Assembly (NCBI GenBank): GCA_013407085.1
Contig: JACCGJ010006484.1
Coordinates: forward strand, 1-64,000
Direction of reading: 5' to 3'
DNA from: Atriophallophorus winterbourni
Taxonomy: Eukaryota > Platyhelminthes > Trematoda > Plagiorchiida > Microphallidae
Length of the DNA: 64,000 nt
The position numbers were made by a program, and so were the translations under genes. Below are positions 41,854 to 52,929 of this stretch, in pieces. A model generated the notes under the pieces. That model made no database searches and was not told the DNA's origin. It was given only the letters and a program-made list of their open reading frames with translations. How positions within the stretch are numbered: position 1 is the first letter of the stretch; every line of letters begins with the position of its first letter.

Positions 41854-42229
41854 CTTTTTGGAAAAAAGTAGACAGTTTCGAGTTAAATAGATGATTGGCA
41901 AAGCATGATAGAAAGTAGTATGTACAGGCAGCAGTATGTGCTCAATCGAACAAAATGACTATTTAGTCATTGGGTTACACCTCGTAAATGTTGGTAACAT
42001 AGTACCATTGTGGTAGTATAAAGAGCCCGGTGGTGAGTGCTAATCGCGATATACAAAAACCACCCTCCGGCACAAAGCAAATGCAGGAGGCACCGAAACG
42101 ACAATCGCAAACCTGTAATAATTCGGGCTTCGAAGAATTGCACGAGTGCGACTCGAGCGACAAGATCCTAAGATGCATGAAGTAATGGACAACGTCAGTT
42201 GATATCAAACGATAGGTAATTCATCAAGG

Positions 42230-42957
42230 TCGGTTAAAGAATCCCTCTGTGGTGAGGGCTCTAAGAAAGCGCTTGACCAATTATAGTTGTTTCAACCGCG
42301 CAAAAACACACTGCAGTACCGACGAACTCAAGAAAGAAGAGGAGAAATATTTATTCAAACTATTCCGGAAAAATGGATACCCAAAGGAGTTCATCATTCG
42401 CAACATGGACTCGACAACCCAATCGCATGAGAACAACACGAACACGGCAAGTTTAACACTACCCTATATACAGCATGTCTTGGAGATTACCGCAAGAATA
42501 CTACGCTCACTCGGAATTAGTGTGGCACACAAGCCAGCTTCGACACTGAGAAGCAAACTAGTCAAGGTCAAGGACAAGCTAGCTAAAGAAGAAAGAACTA
42601 ATGTCGCGTACAGAATCCCGTGCTCCGGTTGTGAGAAATATTATATCGGACATACTGGAAGAAGACTGGAAACAAGGATACATGAACACAAACTGGCTAC
42701 ACGACTACACGACCACAAATAAGTAATATCGGCACACATGGATCGAGAAGGTCACGAATTCAATTGGGAAAGAACAGAAATCATCGCCAAAGGCAGAACC
42801 CGTCATGTTCGAGAGTTCCTCGAAGCGTGGTATTCGACACCACAATCAATCAATGAACACATTCAAGTGGATGGGATCTACGGACCAATGAGAACACGCC
42901 AACGGATACATGCAAGGATTCTAGCCAATCACAGTAGATGAGGTCGAAACGTAGCAG
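42230..42957 (+). mobile_element. Penelope-like element fragment with GIY-YIG endonuclease
   Basis: Two open frames (42249-42722 and 42738-42941), separated by one stop, read VVRALRKRLTNYSCF, LPYIQHVLEITARILRSLGI, TLRSKLVKVKDKL, then VAYRIPCSGCEKYYIGHTGR and RLETRIHEHKLA, and after the stop HMDREGHEFNWERTEIIAKG and RHVREFLEAWYS. CxxCxxxYIGxTxRxLxxRxxEH..xxGHxF is the GIY-YIG endonuclease of PLEs together with its Cys-rich linker, and the part before it is the RT thumb. The RT core is missing. The remaining frame is long and only lightly damaged, so this is one of the younger insertions. Confidence 0.85.
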
Positions 42958-42999
42958 ATAAATTCGAATGATGCCCACCGCCCAGTTACTTCGAAAGAA

Positions 43000-43045
43000 G
43001 TTTCGCTGATGATGTCATCTAGTTTGATGACGAAACGTCCGCAAT
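43000..43045 (+). ncRNA. Hammerhead-like ribozyme motif behind the PLE
   Basis: The core CTGATGA is at 43006-43012. Stem II pairs GTCATC (43014-43019) with GATGAC (43026-43031), leaving one extra U before the stem. GAAA is at 43032-43035, followed by the short palindrome ACGT and the predicted cut after GUC (43039). Stem I pairs 43000-43005 with 43040-43045, with one mismatch. Hammerhead motifs in PLE terminal repeats are established knowledge, and the position 40-50 bp after the coding end fits. Confidence 0.65.
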
Positions 43046-43454
43046 CAATCATACCAGCTCGGGGAACAACTATGAACTACAATCCGGTACCTGAGCTACC
43101 AGTTTTCAAAACTATTTGTTGTCTTGTGTTATGGGTTAACGCGATTAGCGTTCCAATGGTTGACCTCAGGGTCGAATCAGGTCAAATCGTCGAGTGGGTG
43201 TGAATTACGCCGGGTGACGTTGTTGATGTCGCATCGAGTGTCATGAGGCTTGTGCAAACGACATGACAGGCGTTCGAACAGGGGAACAAGATTTGGACTC
43301 GATTTACGTAACCACATCTGGCTGTCATTCACTATATTGTGTTTGCATGAAGATCAATGGTTAGACAAACCTTCCCAGCAAGAGCTGTCGCTCAATTGCA
43401 TGGTGAAACAATTTTAGATCATTTTTAAACCAAGGCAGGTGAAGCCAAAACGTA

Positions 43455-43545
43455 CTCTCCCTCCTTGATGAGTGCAAACAGCCCGAAAGCGTTCGTGGTG
43501 TGTGTGTGTGTGTGGTAAAATGCACGCAAATAAGCATTTTTACTA
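43455..43545 (+). repeat. Repeat C arm with ribozyme relic
   Basis: ccttgatgagtgcaaacagc, ccgaaagc and a (GT)n run followed by aaaatgcacgcaaataagca match the repeat-C arm. The core is UUGAUGA (first base changed), so it is likely dead. Confidence 0.55.
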
Positions 43546-43737
43546 ACTAATTTTACAGTACCTGAGTAGATTGTGTCTGCATTTAATGTGCTTTGATCCG
43601 GTCAACCCAATTGTACAATACAGCAAACCATAATGCATAATTCAATTAAAATGGGCTTGTTTAGGCTGAACGAAATTAATTATGTTACGAGAAATCCGAT
43701 ATTTATTGATACAGTCTTTAAAGAAAGATTTGCTAAA

Positions 43738-44059
43738 GGCATCTTCTTATATTGTTTGCTTAATCTTTCTTTATGTTTTCAAGCGAAGCGACGAGAAAAG
43801 CTTGCGATGATGCATGGCAGCCGCAAGGACGCTGTCTTATCGTCGCTGTGATCCTTCATGAAAGTTGATTGAATGCGTGTTTTATTCGGGGTGTAGACAT
43901 CTCATACAAGTCTGTCTGTGCCCACTATTGTCCATTTTTGGCATTTTTCAAGGCCCTCTCTTTCCAATCTTATTAGAGTTTTTATTTGTTATGAATGTAT
44001 GACAGTTACGTAGTTAGTAAACTTTATAAATATAACACTGTCCCTGATGATAATTGTGG
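43738..44059 (+). repeat. Repeat B, copy 2
   Basis: It shares gcatcttctt, aagcgacgagaaaagcttgc, gatgcatggca, gccgcaagga and the gtgacagtta-like end with 44250-44578 and with the split copy at 2985-3850. Confidence 0.65.
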
Positions 44060-44249
44060 CGTTAATCGATGAACAAAATATGCACACGTTAATCGTAATA
44101 GTTGAAATTAAATCGAGTTGATTAGAATCTGTCAGTTAGCGCAGCGCAACGCGTCTTCCTGGCTGGTGTCCCCGTGATAAGATGCCGCAATGGCTAGTTA
44201 CACTTCAGGATATGTCTCAAAACCATGGTTAATGGCGGTCTTCCACTAA

Positions 44250-44578
44250 GCATCTTCTTGAAGTGTTTGCTTAACCTTGTATGTTGTCAAGCGGAGTGAC
44301 GAGAAAAGCTTGTTATGATGCATGGCATTGAAAGCCGCAAGGAAGCTGCCATGCTGACGTCGCTCTACTCATTCACGAAACTTGTTTGAATGCATGTTCC
44401 ATTCGAGGTGTAGGCACCTCTTTCCAGTTTGTTTGTGAATATTCTTCTATAGAAGCCGTAGCAATTTAAGTCCCACCCTTCCCCATCTTTTAGGATTTTA
44501 CTTTTTCATGGTTGTGTGATAGTTAAGCATTCGCTAAATGCTACCGGTGTAATGCTGTCTATGATGATGATGATGTCA
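44250..44578 (+). repeat. Repeat B, copy 3
   Basis: Direct neighbour and relative of 43738-44059, about 190 bp apart. It ends in a short ATG microsatellite (44561-44575). Confidence 0.65.
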
Positions 44579-44735
44579 GTCAGCTAAAATTTTATGTGAA
44601 ATGACTAGAAACGTGGGCGATACTTTTGAGAAATCCCAAGTTTTTCCAGGGGAGAACGCAGTGTCAAGTACACAGATTCGTTATTCTACCCCATAGCTAT
44701 TTGTGAAAGCAACCAATAAATAAAGTACCACCAAC

Positions 44736-46991
44736 CTGGAATGTGGAATGTGTGTCCGAATACAAAGTAATTGTGTTTCGTCTGTCCTCGCTCGGTGGTG
44801 GTTTTATAAACTCTCTGGTAGAGGCCGCGATGCGATCCTCACCAATGTGATACGTCAGTATGATTCGATCATCCGCGATGAAAAATATCCTCTCAGCCAC
44901 ATCCTCATCCGCATCGATTGTTGGATCACGTGTAAAACGCTCGGTAATCTTATCGATGTTTAATTGCATACTTGTTGTCACACAAACCAAAGCGCATCCT
45001 TCGCTTTCTTTTGACATTTGCGTCGCACCAAATTTTTTGACCTTCGCACCGAACAACACCTCACGATAACACATTCGATCACTTCGGCCTACAAAGTATT
45101 CCTTCATCGTGGTAGGCGTTTGTTGGCGCATTTGTAAGCCGTCGACACGAACGTTGTTGTAAAATTTCATGGTGCGGTTTGTTTGTGGACCTTGCAGATG
45201 ACGAAAGTACACGTGTTCAGCTAAATGTGTTCCAGGGCGTCCATGATCAAACGTCTCAGTCACTTCTTTGGTGCTAAACACCGTGAAACGTGTCAACAAT
45301 TTGTCCGCACGATGCGCAAACTTTTCCAACATGTCGATTGCCTCGGTACAATCACGATCTTTATAATTTGTCAACCGAAAGACGATTCCATCGTCCTGTC
45401 CAAATGGTGCAAAATACTCCACTTTGCAACGCCGATACATGATTGTTTTTCTGCCATTCGGGTATCGTGATTCGTAGAGATCTTGACTTATTCTGATTGG
45501 GCGAGTCCACGACGGTGGGAGATCCATTAGGAGCAACTTATCTTCTAAACATGCAGCATTCTTTTCTCCTAGCTGAAAAGCTTTTTGCATGTCTCCCGCA
45601 CTTGTAGGACCAGAAAGTTTATTGGTCAGGGGTGTGCTCAATGATGGGTTTTTTATTGAAGAATTTGGTAAACCACTCCTACTTTGTGTGCTATCACGGC
45701 TAACCAAATCAAAATTCAACGTTGATTGTACGTGAAGTGAATCAGCCAGAAGTTCCGCATGCTCCGCATCCAACACCCGACTGAAATCCAAGTCATTCAA
45801 TTTCGAGCGTATACTTCCACTGGGTAGAACGAATTCCCAATTTGCACTATTTTCAAGCTTATAATCAAGATGCGCGATACCCGTGGAGCAGTCTTGCATG
45901 TTAACCCAATAGTTTGAGGCATTCCATACGCTTTCAATCCCCAAGTATAAAGGACTGTCGATTGGATGTGCCTTGCCGGTAAGGGTTTCGATGAAAAAGG
46001 GGTTAGCCACATCACGATTTCCCGGTAGCACTAGAACCCATGCGTGTACACGTAAACCGTGAAGCGGGTCCACCGGAGGTACGTAGGCAAGTTCCTCTTC
46101 TTCCTCAGCTTTAACTTGTTCCCGTGCTTGTCGTTCCTCTTCCGCGAGTATTCCTTTCGCAACCAGCGCGTGGTCATACTGTGACGTGAGATCCTTCGGT
46201 GGACGAATGGCATACTTGCCGGCATCACTTTCCATACGAGAAATCACATCTGTAGCAGGTTTAGTTTTAAACGGAGAAACCAGCCGTGTCTCGTCTCTAT
46301 AACAACATTCCCTTGTTGCATAACCACTTACAACGTATGCGTCATAACCAACTCCAATGAGCATGGAACATAAAAGAGTGGAATATTCAAATGAAGTACC
46401 TTTTTGAAGACTTATAGTGGTCGCAGGACTGAGCAAACGCTTGGGCAGCTCTGTAGAAGGGATCAACGGAACGAATTCTAAAAAGTCCGCCACAAACTTT
46501 GCCGCTCCCTCCCAACTGTAAAGAGCTGGGTATGAAAGATGCGTGGGATTTAGTGTTGTGCAAACAAACTTGCTCACACCACATTCATTCAAAGGAGCTA
46601 GGAACAATCTGGTTCTATCGGGGAACATGTTTGCATATTGCTGACGGAAGTTTTCACAATACTCCACCAACCTCTTTTCTTTCGCATTGTTCTCCTTGTA
46701 AGATTGGGGGAATTCTGCTGGATCAAAATACTCTGGCAACTTTTCGTATGCTCTCGGCAGATAAACCGGATTCAGTTCTTGCAGCTGTTCATCGATAATT
46801 TCGCTTTTACTAGTCAAGGTTTCCTCACAACTTTTTTCAACTCCTTCAGTAGGTCCAGAATCGCTTTTCTCTCCTGTGTGAGAAGACTCTTTGTCATCTT
46901 CTGTATCGGAATCCTCTTTGTTTACTGGAAGATGGCTTGGAGAAATTTCCTCCAACGCTGGTTGTTCCTCTTCATCAAGAGAGTTCTCCAT
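44736..46991 (-). CDS. DRC7: DRC7, exon 1: dynein regulatory complex subunit 7
   Basis: A single exon of 752 codons starting at ATG 46991 and ending in phase 0 before gt at 44735. With exon 2 it gives 968 residues, somewhat longer than the human protein. After an acidic start (residues 1-80) comes KFVCTTLNPTHLSYPALYSW and then the transglutaminase-like fold: TTISLQKGTSFEYSTLLCSM, LIGVGYDAYVVSGYATRECC (about residues 190-235), HAWVLVLPG and ESVWNASNYWVNMQ. Later beta-rich parts (KVEYFAPFGQDDGIVFRLTN, TFDHGRPGTHLAEHVYFRH) are typical of the family. The product anchors in the nexin-dynein regulatory complex of motile cilia and flagella (sperm tail, protonephridial flame cells, ciliated larva in flatworms). 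The site where I expect the papain-like Cys (GNCF in vertebrates) is GTSF, so the fold is likely non-catalytic. Confidence 0.95.
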
Positions 46992-47589
46992 CAGAGGCTA
47001 AAAATGGAACGAGGCATTACTGTATTAGAATATCTCCAGCCAAAGTAAAATTGATAATATAATTAAAAACCTACTCCGCGCTAACATAACGAAGCATATT
47101 TGTTAGAAAAATAGTTATTTTATTACACGTTCTCGTCCCAAAATTAAATAGCAGTCACAGCGATTCCATTTTAGAATGACCACGAAATTGAATATATTTT
47201 ATTTGTTTCTCCGACACAAACAAATTTGAGCACAGATCCTGAACTGGAGCATTTTGTTTTTCTTAGTAAAGTGAACAAAATTGAATGTATAGTGTACAAT
47301 ACTAATTATGTACAATAGTCTCGGATGAGTGTAACCCAAAGTTCTCTTCGCTATATCAAGCAACTGGGGTATGAATCAGGAGCAGGAATTATGTTTGTAC
47401 CTTATTGACTGAATCTGCATAACCCAAGCTGTCTACACCTAAACTTTGAAAAGGGCAAATTGGAAGCAAACAGAAAAGAAAAAGTGGAAACTGAGTAGCG
47501 GAAAGCACAATTTTTCTCAGTTTAACTTAAAACTCGCATCATGCCAATCGAGAAAGTTGTCTGATGAACCGTTTTTCGCGAGTTGGTGA
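46992..47589. other. Upstream region of DRC7
   Basis: Expected to hold the promoter and 5' UTR of DRC7 (minus strand). No clear TATA box or other site can be assigned. Confidence 0.35.
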
Positions 47590-47765
47590 CTACGAATGAT
47601 TCTAAATTCAATTCAATTCCATTTTAATGGTCTAAAAAGCATATAGCTTTATAAAAAAACCACAGATTAATATGGGAACAACGGATAATATAACAAGCAA
47701 AACGGGATTTGGTTGCTTACTGAGCATTTTAAGAATCAGGTAAAAATCCAAAGGACAGAAAATTG
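47590..47765 (-). mobile_element. CR1-like 3' UTR, very short insertion
   Basis: In reverse complement it reads gctcagtaagcaaccaaatc, ctgtggtttttttataaagc, tatatgctttttagaccatt and a tail of TTGAATTGAA type. This matches 60520-60620, the end of the best-preserved CR1 copy. Only about 170 bases of the 3' UTR are present, an extreme 5' truncation. Confidence 0.7.
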
Positions 47766-50513
47766 TATCCGATTGGTTGGGTAACAAATGTAGATGCATG
47801 GGGTCAAGATATTTAGTTTTCTTCTATGCACAAGTTGATGGTCAAGAAAGCATCAATGCTTCTCTTGAAAATTTGCTGATTTGGCGAGTTTACAACATAA
47901 TCGGGCAGATTGTTTCAAGTCAAACAAACTCGCACAACAAAAATTGTCGTCTACAGTTGAGTCGCGACTGAGGGACAGTTAGAATAAATGTGCGAGCTCT
48001 TGTCTATTGCGAGCCCCTTAGATTAAATAAGTATTGTAGAGGGCGATTTGCGGTATTCAATATCACGAATAAGGTGTCGAAATTCCATTCCAGTCAGACT
48101 TATTAGCAATGCATGACAAAAGAGATGAACATCAATGAAAAGACACTCTTTATTATCATTAGATATGTTCTTATTGAAAAGAACGAAAAAAGTTAAACTT
48201 AGGCCACCAGAATGCCAAGCCATCCAACTTTCTTCGGGTGACAAAAACATGTACTACATTTAACCGGTGGTGAAGTCACAGGTTGACAGCCATATTTACT
48301 GTAAATATCATAGTGCCTTACTTACTTCTTAAAATTGCAACATAACAAGAGAAACGCTCCAACCGAGTGCTCGGAAAAGAAACTTAGTCATCGTCTACTG
48401 GGGGTATCTTATCAGCGTGCCGTACCACCTTAACGATTCCTGTACATTCTGTATAAACAAGCTATTATTTAAGCTTCTCGTAATACGTAATAGAATATGT
48501 CAATTGACATAAACCATAAACCCGCTTTTCTTAATGCCGACCGTATAAGATGTTTGAATGTGGGAAGGTGATTGGATAAAAGTGTACAATGATCTCTTCT
48601 CCCATCAATGCGCTTATACTGGGCAGGATTTAAAACATTAATAAAGTCAGCTAATCCACTTGACACACAAAAGTGTATAATCATAAAAATCTATAAAAGT
48701 AGGCATTCCTCGGTAAGGTTATGGTCATATACCCGTCATGTTTTTGAATTACATCAAACCAGAGCTTAAACACACGAGACACATTCCAAAATGTAACCCA
48801 ATTGTTTTGTTTAATTAAGCCTTTTCCAACCCTCGAAGTTTAGTTTGAAACAAGCTATTAGCAATTCCAGCTTAAGAAATTGTTAATCAATTCCAATCTC
48901 CAAGTTACGATCTGGTCGAAATCACAGCGCTCACACATTAGTGAGTGATGTATATATTCTTGCAAAAACCGCGCAAATTAAAACATAATAATAAAAGAAG
49001 GCTTTTAAGTATAAATACTTAAGTTTGCTATAGTCATAAATAGCAGATCATTATTAACACTATTTCTTCCTCTACAATTAAATGAGGACGAATAAAAGTC
49101 GCTTAGATCTTTCCAATACTACTTCATATGTTAACTCGGAAATCTTTAGAGTTATTAGAGTTTCCGGATATATTTGTAATAATGTGTGATGCAAAATCGT
49201 TTCATAAATTAAGCTCAGCCTGATCCTAAATTGACCAAACTCATTAGAGAGGTTGTGAATACGATGGGACCATAATCAATGCTCCAATATTTTAAGGATG
49301 GATTTGGAATAAACTTGATCATGAGTGGCATTCCTATAACGAGAACGGGGAGTTAATAATGAGAGTCTTAGAATTGTGTTCAAAGTCGTTTTAGTGAGCA
49401 AGCTAAATGATTCGGATAATTATTATTCGAATGCGAACCTAATGAGTTCTGATGAAATAAAATAGGCAATATTCGAGACAAATATCACATTTCGACTGGT
49501 CTTCATTGGCTATATAGTTTCATAAGCGATAAAACGTCGACAGCCAGGCGCAACACGGAAATAAATCAGAAAACCCCCGATAGGAAAATCGTGAACATTT
49601 GACCAGATGATTTCTAGGTCTACACTGAAGACATTAATACTACTACTACTATTAATAATAATACTAATAAAACCTAATGCTATCCGATGATTTCCTATGT
49701 TCTCCTGAAAAAAAACAGAACCATTATAATTTAGTTACTTTTCTTTATGAAGCATCTGATTACACCAATTATTATTGTTTTAATAATAATAATAATAATA
49801 ATCCCTATTGACTTGCATTTCCATCACACATCACACAATAATAATTGTTTTTAATACTTCGAGATTTCACGTCATTGTACTTGGCAAACATTCAGAATCC
49901 TTACTAGTTGCGAAGACACGGACAAATTATTGTTCCTAATTTCGCTGTTTTGAAAAAAGACCATCAGATCTAATCTTTGCGGAGACGCTGCTCACGTTGT
50001 TCTACGTATATGTAGTGCGCATAAGTTGTAATCCCACTCCCTTAGTGCAAATCGCAAATTTGGTTGATGATACAAGAGCAAATCTTCCAATCTTATTGAT
50101 TCTTGTTGTAGGAAAAATGGAACACATTTACAATTGAAAAATTGACAATTAGTCTAGGTTAGTGAATACCCCCACTTCGAATCTCATGAGGGTTAACCAA
50201 AGATTAGCAAGGCGAAGAATGTGACGTATACAAAGTATGCGTGTGGATAATATTCATGAATCGATCACATTCAAAAAAGTCTTTTTACTAATCTCCTAGT
50301 TAGAACAATATCAAAAGCTTTTTATAATACCATTTGCATGCTATCTGATTTTAGGGCTAAGACTGAAGAAATTAAAGGAAAGGATATTCGATCATTCTCA
50401 TTCTCCTTCAGGAAACAACAGTTTATAGCCCTACGGACCGCGCTACAAACAATGTCTGCTCCGTGAAAGTGGAATTCAAGTGCCTTAATCGCATTGATAT
50501 ACGAGAGTAAAAT
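47766..50513. other. 2.7 kb without recognised genes
   Basis: AT-rich. It contains simple repeats of ACT/AAT type at about 49635-49665 and 49784-49802 and a stub of the outer end of repeat C (49812-49832, acttgcatttccatcacaca). Nothing else recognised. Confidence 0.4.
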
Positions 50514-50612
50514 TGTATGAAAGCACAAACCTGTTCCAGGCAAAGTGCCGCACAGTCAGAGACTGCACGTGAGCGAAAATACTGTCAGATTGCCCAGGCC
50601 TAGACATACTAT
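50514..50612. repeat. Repeat F, single copy
   Basis: aaagcacaaacctgttccag, gcaaagtgccgcacagtc and gcccaggcct match the arms of the fold-back at 32761-32925. Confidence 0.65.
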
Positions 50613-51689
50613 AGTTAAAAGTAAGAATATAACTCAAAACCAATATTCATTGTATTTTTTTTACCGTCTGATCGTGACCGGTACCTTGCAAGTTACTACG
50701 ATCCGGATGGAGTAAGAAATCACAGAAATAATTATGGATGAAACAATTGGTTATGATCTAACCTCCGATTCTCCAAAGCTTGTGATTAGCGATCTTCAAA
50801 GTATCGGTAATCCGAAGCTCAAAACGAGCTCATCTGAGGATCGACCAAAACAACAAATTCCATAATTGGTGGCAGCGTTGCCACATTATTTCAAGGTAAT
50901 TCATCACGTCTTCAAATTGATTGGTTGAAACTATCCATCCGAGCGCACGAGTTTTGATCGCATGTTTAAGCACGGGCTAAACGTTGGTGATGTACAGGAT
51001 CATATTTCACAATAATTATTCACAAATTCACTTTTGTCAGATTTGATAGACCAGGCACAATTATCAGCGGTGGAAACCGTTGGTGTTTGCAGGTGTTGTC
51101 TAAACATTTTGGCCATTTAATTTTGCCGCATACACACCAGGGCCCAGATCCTTATAGCGAGTGAATTTTACCTCTCGCATATCACTTGGGTGACTCAGTT
51201 TGGTTAAAATGATAAAATGCTTGAGGACTTTCACGAATAAGTTCTAATTTAGACTATGAGCCAGCCTGTGAATAAAGCTCACAGATTCCATCGGAGTAGC
51301 GTATTTTCGATTATTTATCTCGTAATATCTTTTAGTGAGAAAAGGTGGGGTAGTTCAAATATCTTAATTAAGTAGGAAATCGTGATAAAGTTCTGACAAG
51401 CGATGAAGTAATATTTAGATTTTCTGAGCCTTTCAATTAGTTACGACGCAATTTTCAACGTGCAGACTAAAATATGTAATAAAGAGAGTGAATATAACAA
51501 TATAACAAAGAAACGTCAGCTTACTCACTGCTGGATTTGTGAAACGATGATTATGAAAGTAAATGATTTTTGTTTTCTAAATGAGGTCCAACCGCTTAAA
51601 GTATTTCACCTAAAGTGGCTCGCATCCAAAATTATTTTTCAGTTTATTCATAGTCCCCTGTAAAACTGAATAATAGACGTAAAGCACAA
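50613..51689. other. 1.1 kb without recognised genes
   Basis: Short open frames only; no pattern recognised. Confidence 0.35.
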
Positions 51690-51895
51690 TGAATACTCGC
51701 GAGTCAGGATAGGAATCAGTATTTTTCAAAGGCTTATGATGCTAGTATAGTTTTTGAGGGATCGATATTCAGACCGCTAATTTTCATTATCCTCATCTAT
51801 GGATTAGCAGCTCCACTTGAGGGTCCTTTGAACATTTTTGCGGATAATGTCCAGTCTAAAGTCAAGTTTGTCAGATTACTGAAACAACAGGACAG
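51690..51895 (+). mobile_element. CR1-like RT fragment, small
   Basis: The frame reads VFEGSIFRPLIFIILIYGLA, an eroded motif B (PQGSVLGPLLFLIxINDL), then GPLNIFADNVQSKVKFVR, where the catalytic FADD is FADN. About 60 codons are recognisable, the rest is not. Confidence 0.6.
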
Positions 51896-52929
51896 TTTAA
51901 ACGTGTATAATGGATTATCGCTTGATCTGCTAGCTGGAATCAGCCAACCGATTCCACAGGCTATTGTTTGTTACGAGACGTTAAAAACCAATGATTTCTG
52001 GAACACAATGTATAATCATAGATTAGTTTTCAAATTCGCGGCTTTAGCTGACTTCAAATGAGTTATAATTGTGCAGTAGCTGCACAACGCATTGAGAACG
52101 ATTAGCTTTACCACCAAGCCTGTAGATTTATAAAGGTATTTATATCGTTATATCATGGCTAATTGAAACCACATTTCTAATTTTTTGGACTGCTCTATTT
52201 CTCAAATTGGCCTAGATACTAATTAGACTGTGGGACAATTGGACAGGTATCATAAAAACGTTTACTCAGTTTTAATTTTTTATCACTAGAAATGAAATTT
52301 TAGACAGGGATCTGATTGAAACATGTGGGATTTTACTAGTTTTCTATCCAAATTTACGTTCTCGCTCCAAGTGTTGGTATTTGAAGACACTAATGAAACT
52401 TGCAAAGTTACATTCAACCATACGGTTTACCACTAGAAGAAGAAGAAGAAGAAAAATGGCTTTATTCGAGTACACGAATTTTCAGGTAGTAGACCAATGT
52501 AAAACACTTTCGGTTTCTTTTGTGAGCATTGAATAGATGTTCATCAGAGTACACATAGTTAGGTGTGACCTAGTTGTCTTCTTGATTTTCATGCATAATA
52601 AACAATTGTAATTAATTCAATGTTGTTTTCGATGAGCACCCATATCGCATTAGTGAACAAAGTCATTATTTTGCATGTAAGCGTACTCGCATTCTAGAAG
52701 ATATTCTGGAAATTATTTTTGGAAAAATACGCATAGTTGAAATACTCTGTGGAGCATGCTGTTCGCTTAAGTAGCAAATCGAAAAAGCTTTTAAATTCAA
52801 GTTCCAAATATATATGTTGTAACCTTCGTGTAGTATTTTCAACTTAAGATTTACTTTTAATATCTTCTTCTTTTTCTTCTGTATCCAAAGTAGAAGGAAT
52901 AAAATCCAGTTTGAGCATCTTCACAACAA
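51896..52929. other. 1 kb without recognised genes
   Basis: It contains an AGA/GAA simple repeat at about 52436-52453. No coding pattern. Confidence 0.35.

Larger units (their letters stand above)
41854..44735 (-). other. DRC7 intron, 2.9 kb, filled with repeats
   Basis: The donor is ttccag/gttggt and the acceptor ccaaaaag. It contains a PLE fragment with a ribozyme-like motif (42230-43045), a repeat-C arm, a repeat-E spacer piece and two direct copies of repeat B. All recognised coding pieces are on the opposite strand to DRC7. Confidence 0.85.

Noticed and set aside
44028..44060. Hammerhead core in repeat B (ctgatgataattgtgg)
   Set aside because: CUGAUGA is present by chance; no GAAA or pairing stems follow.
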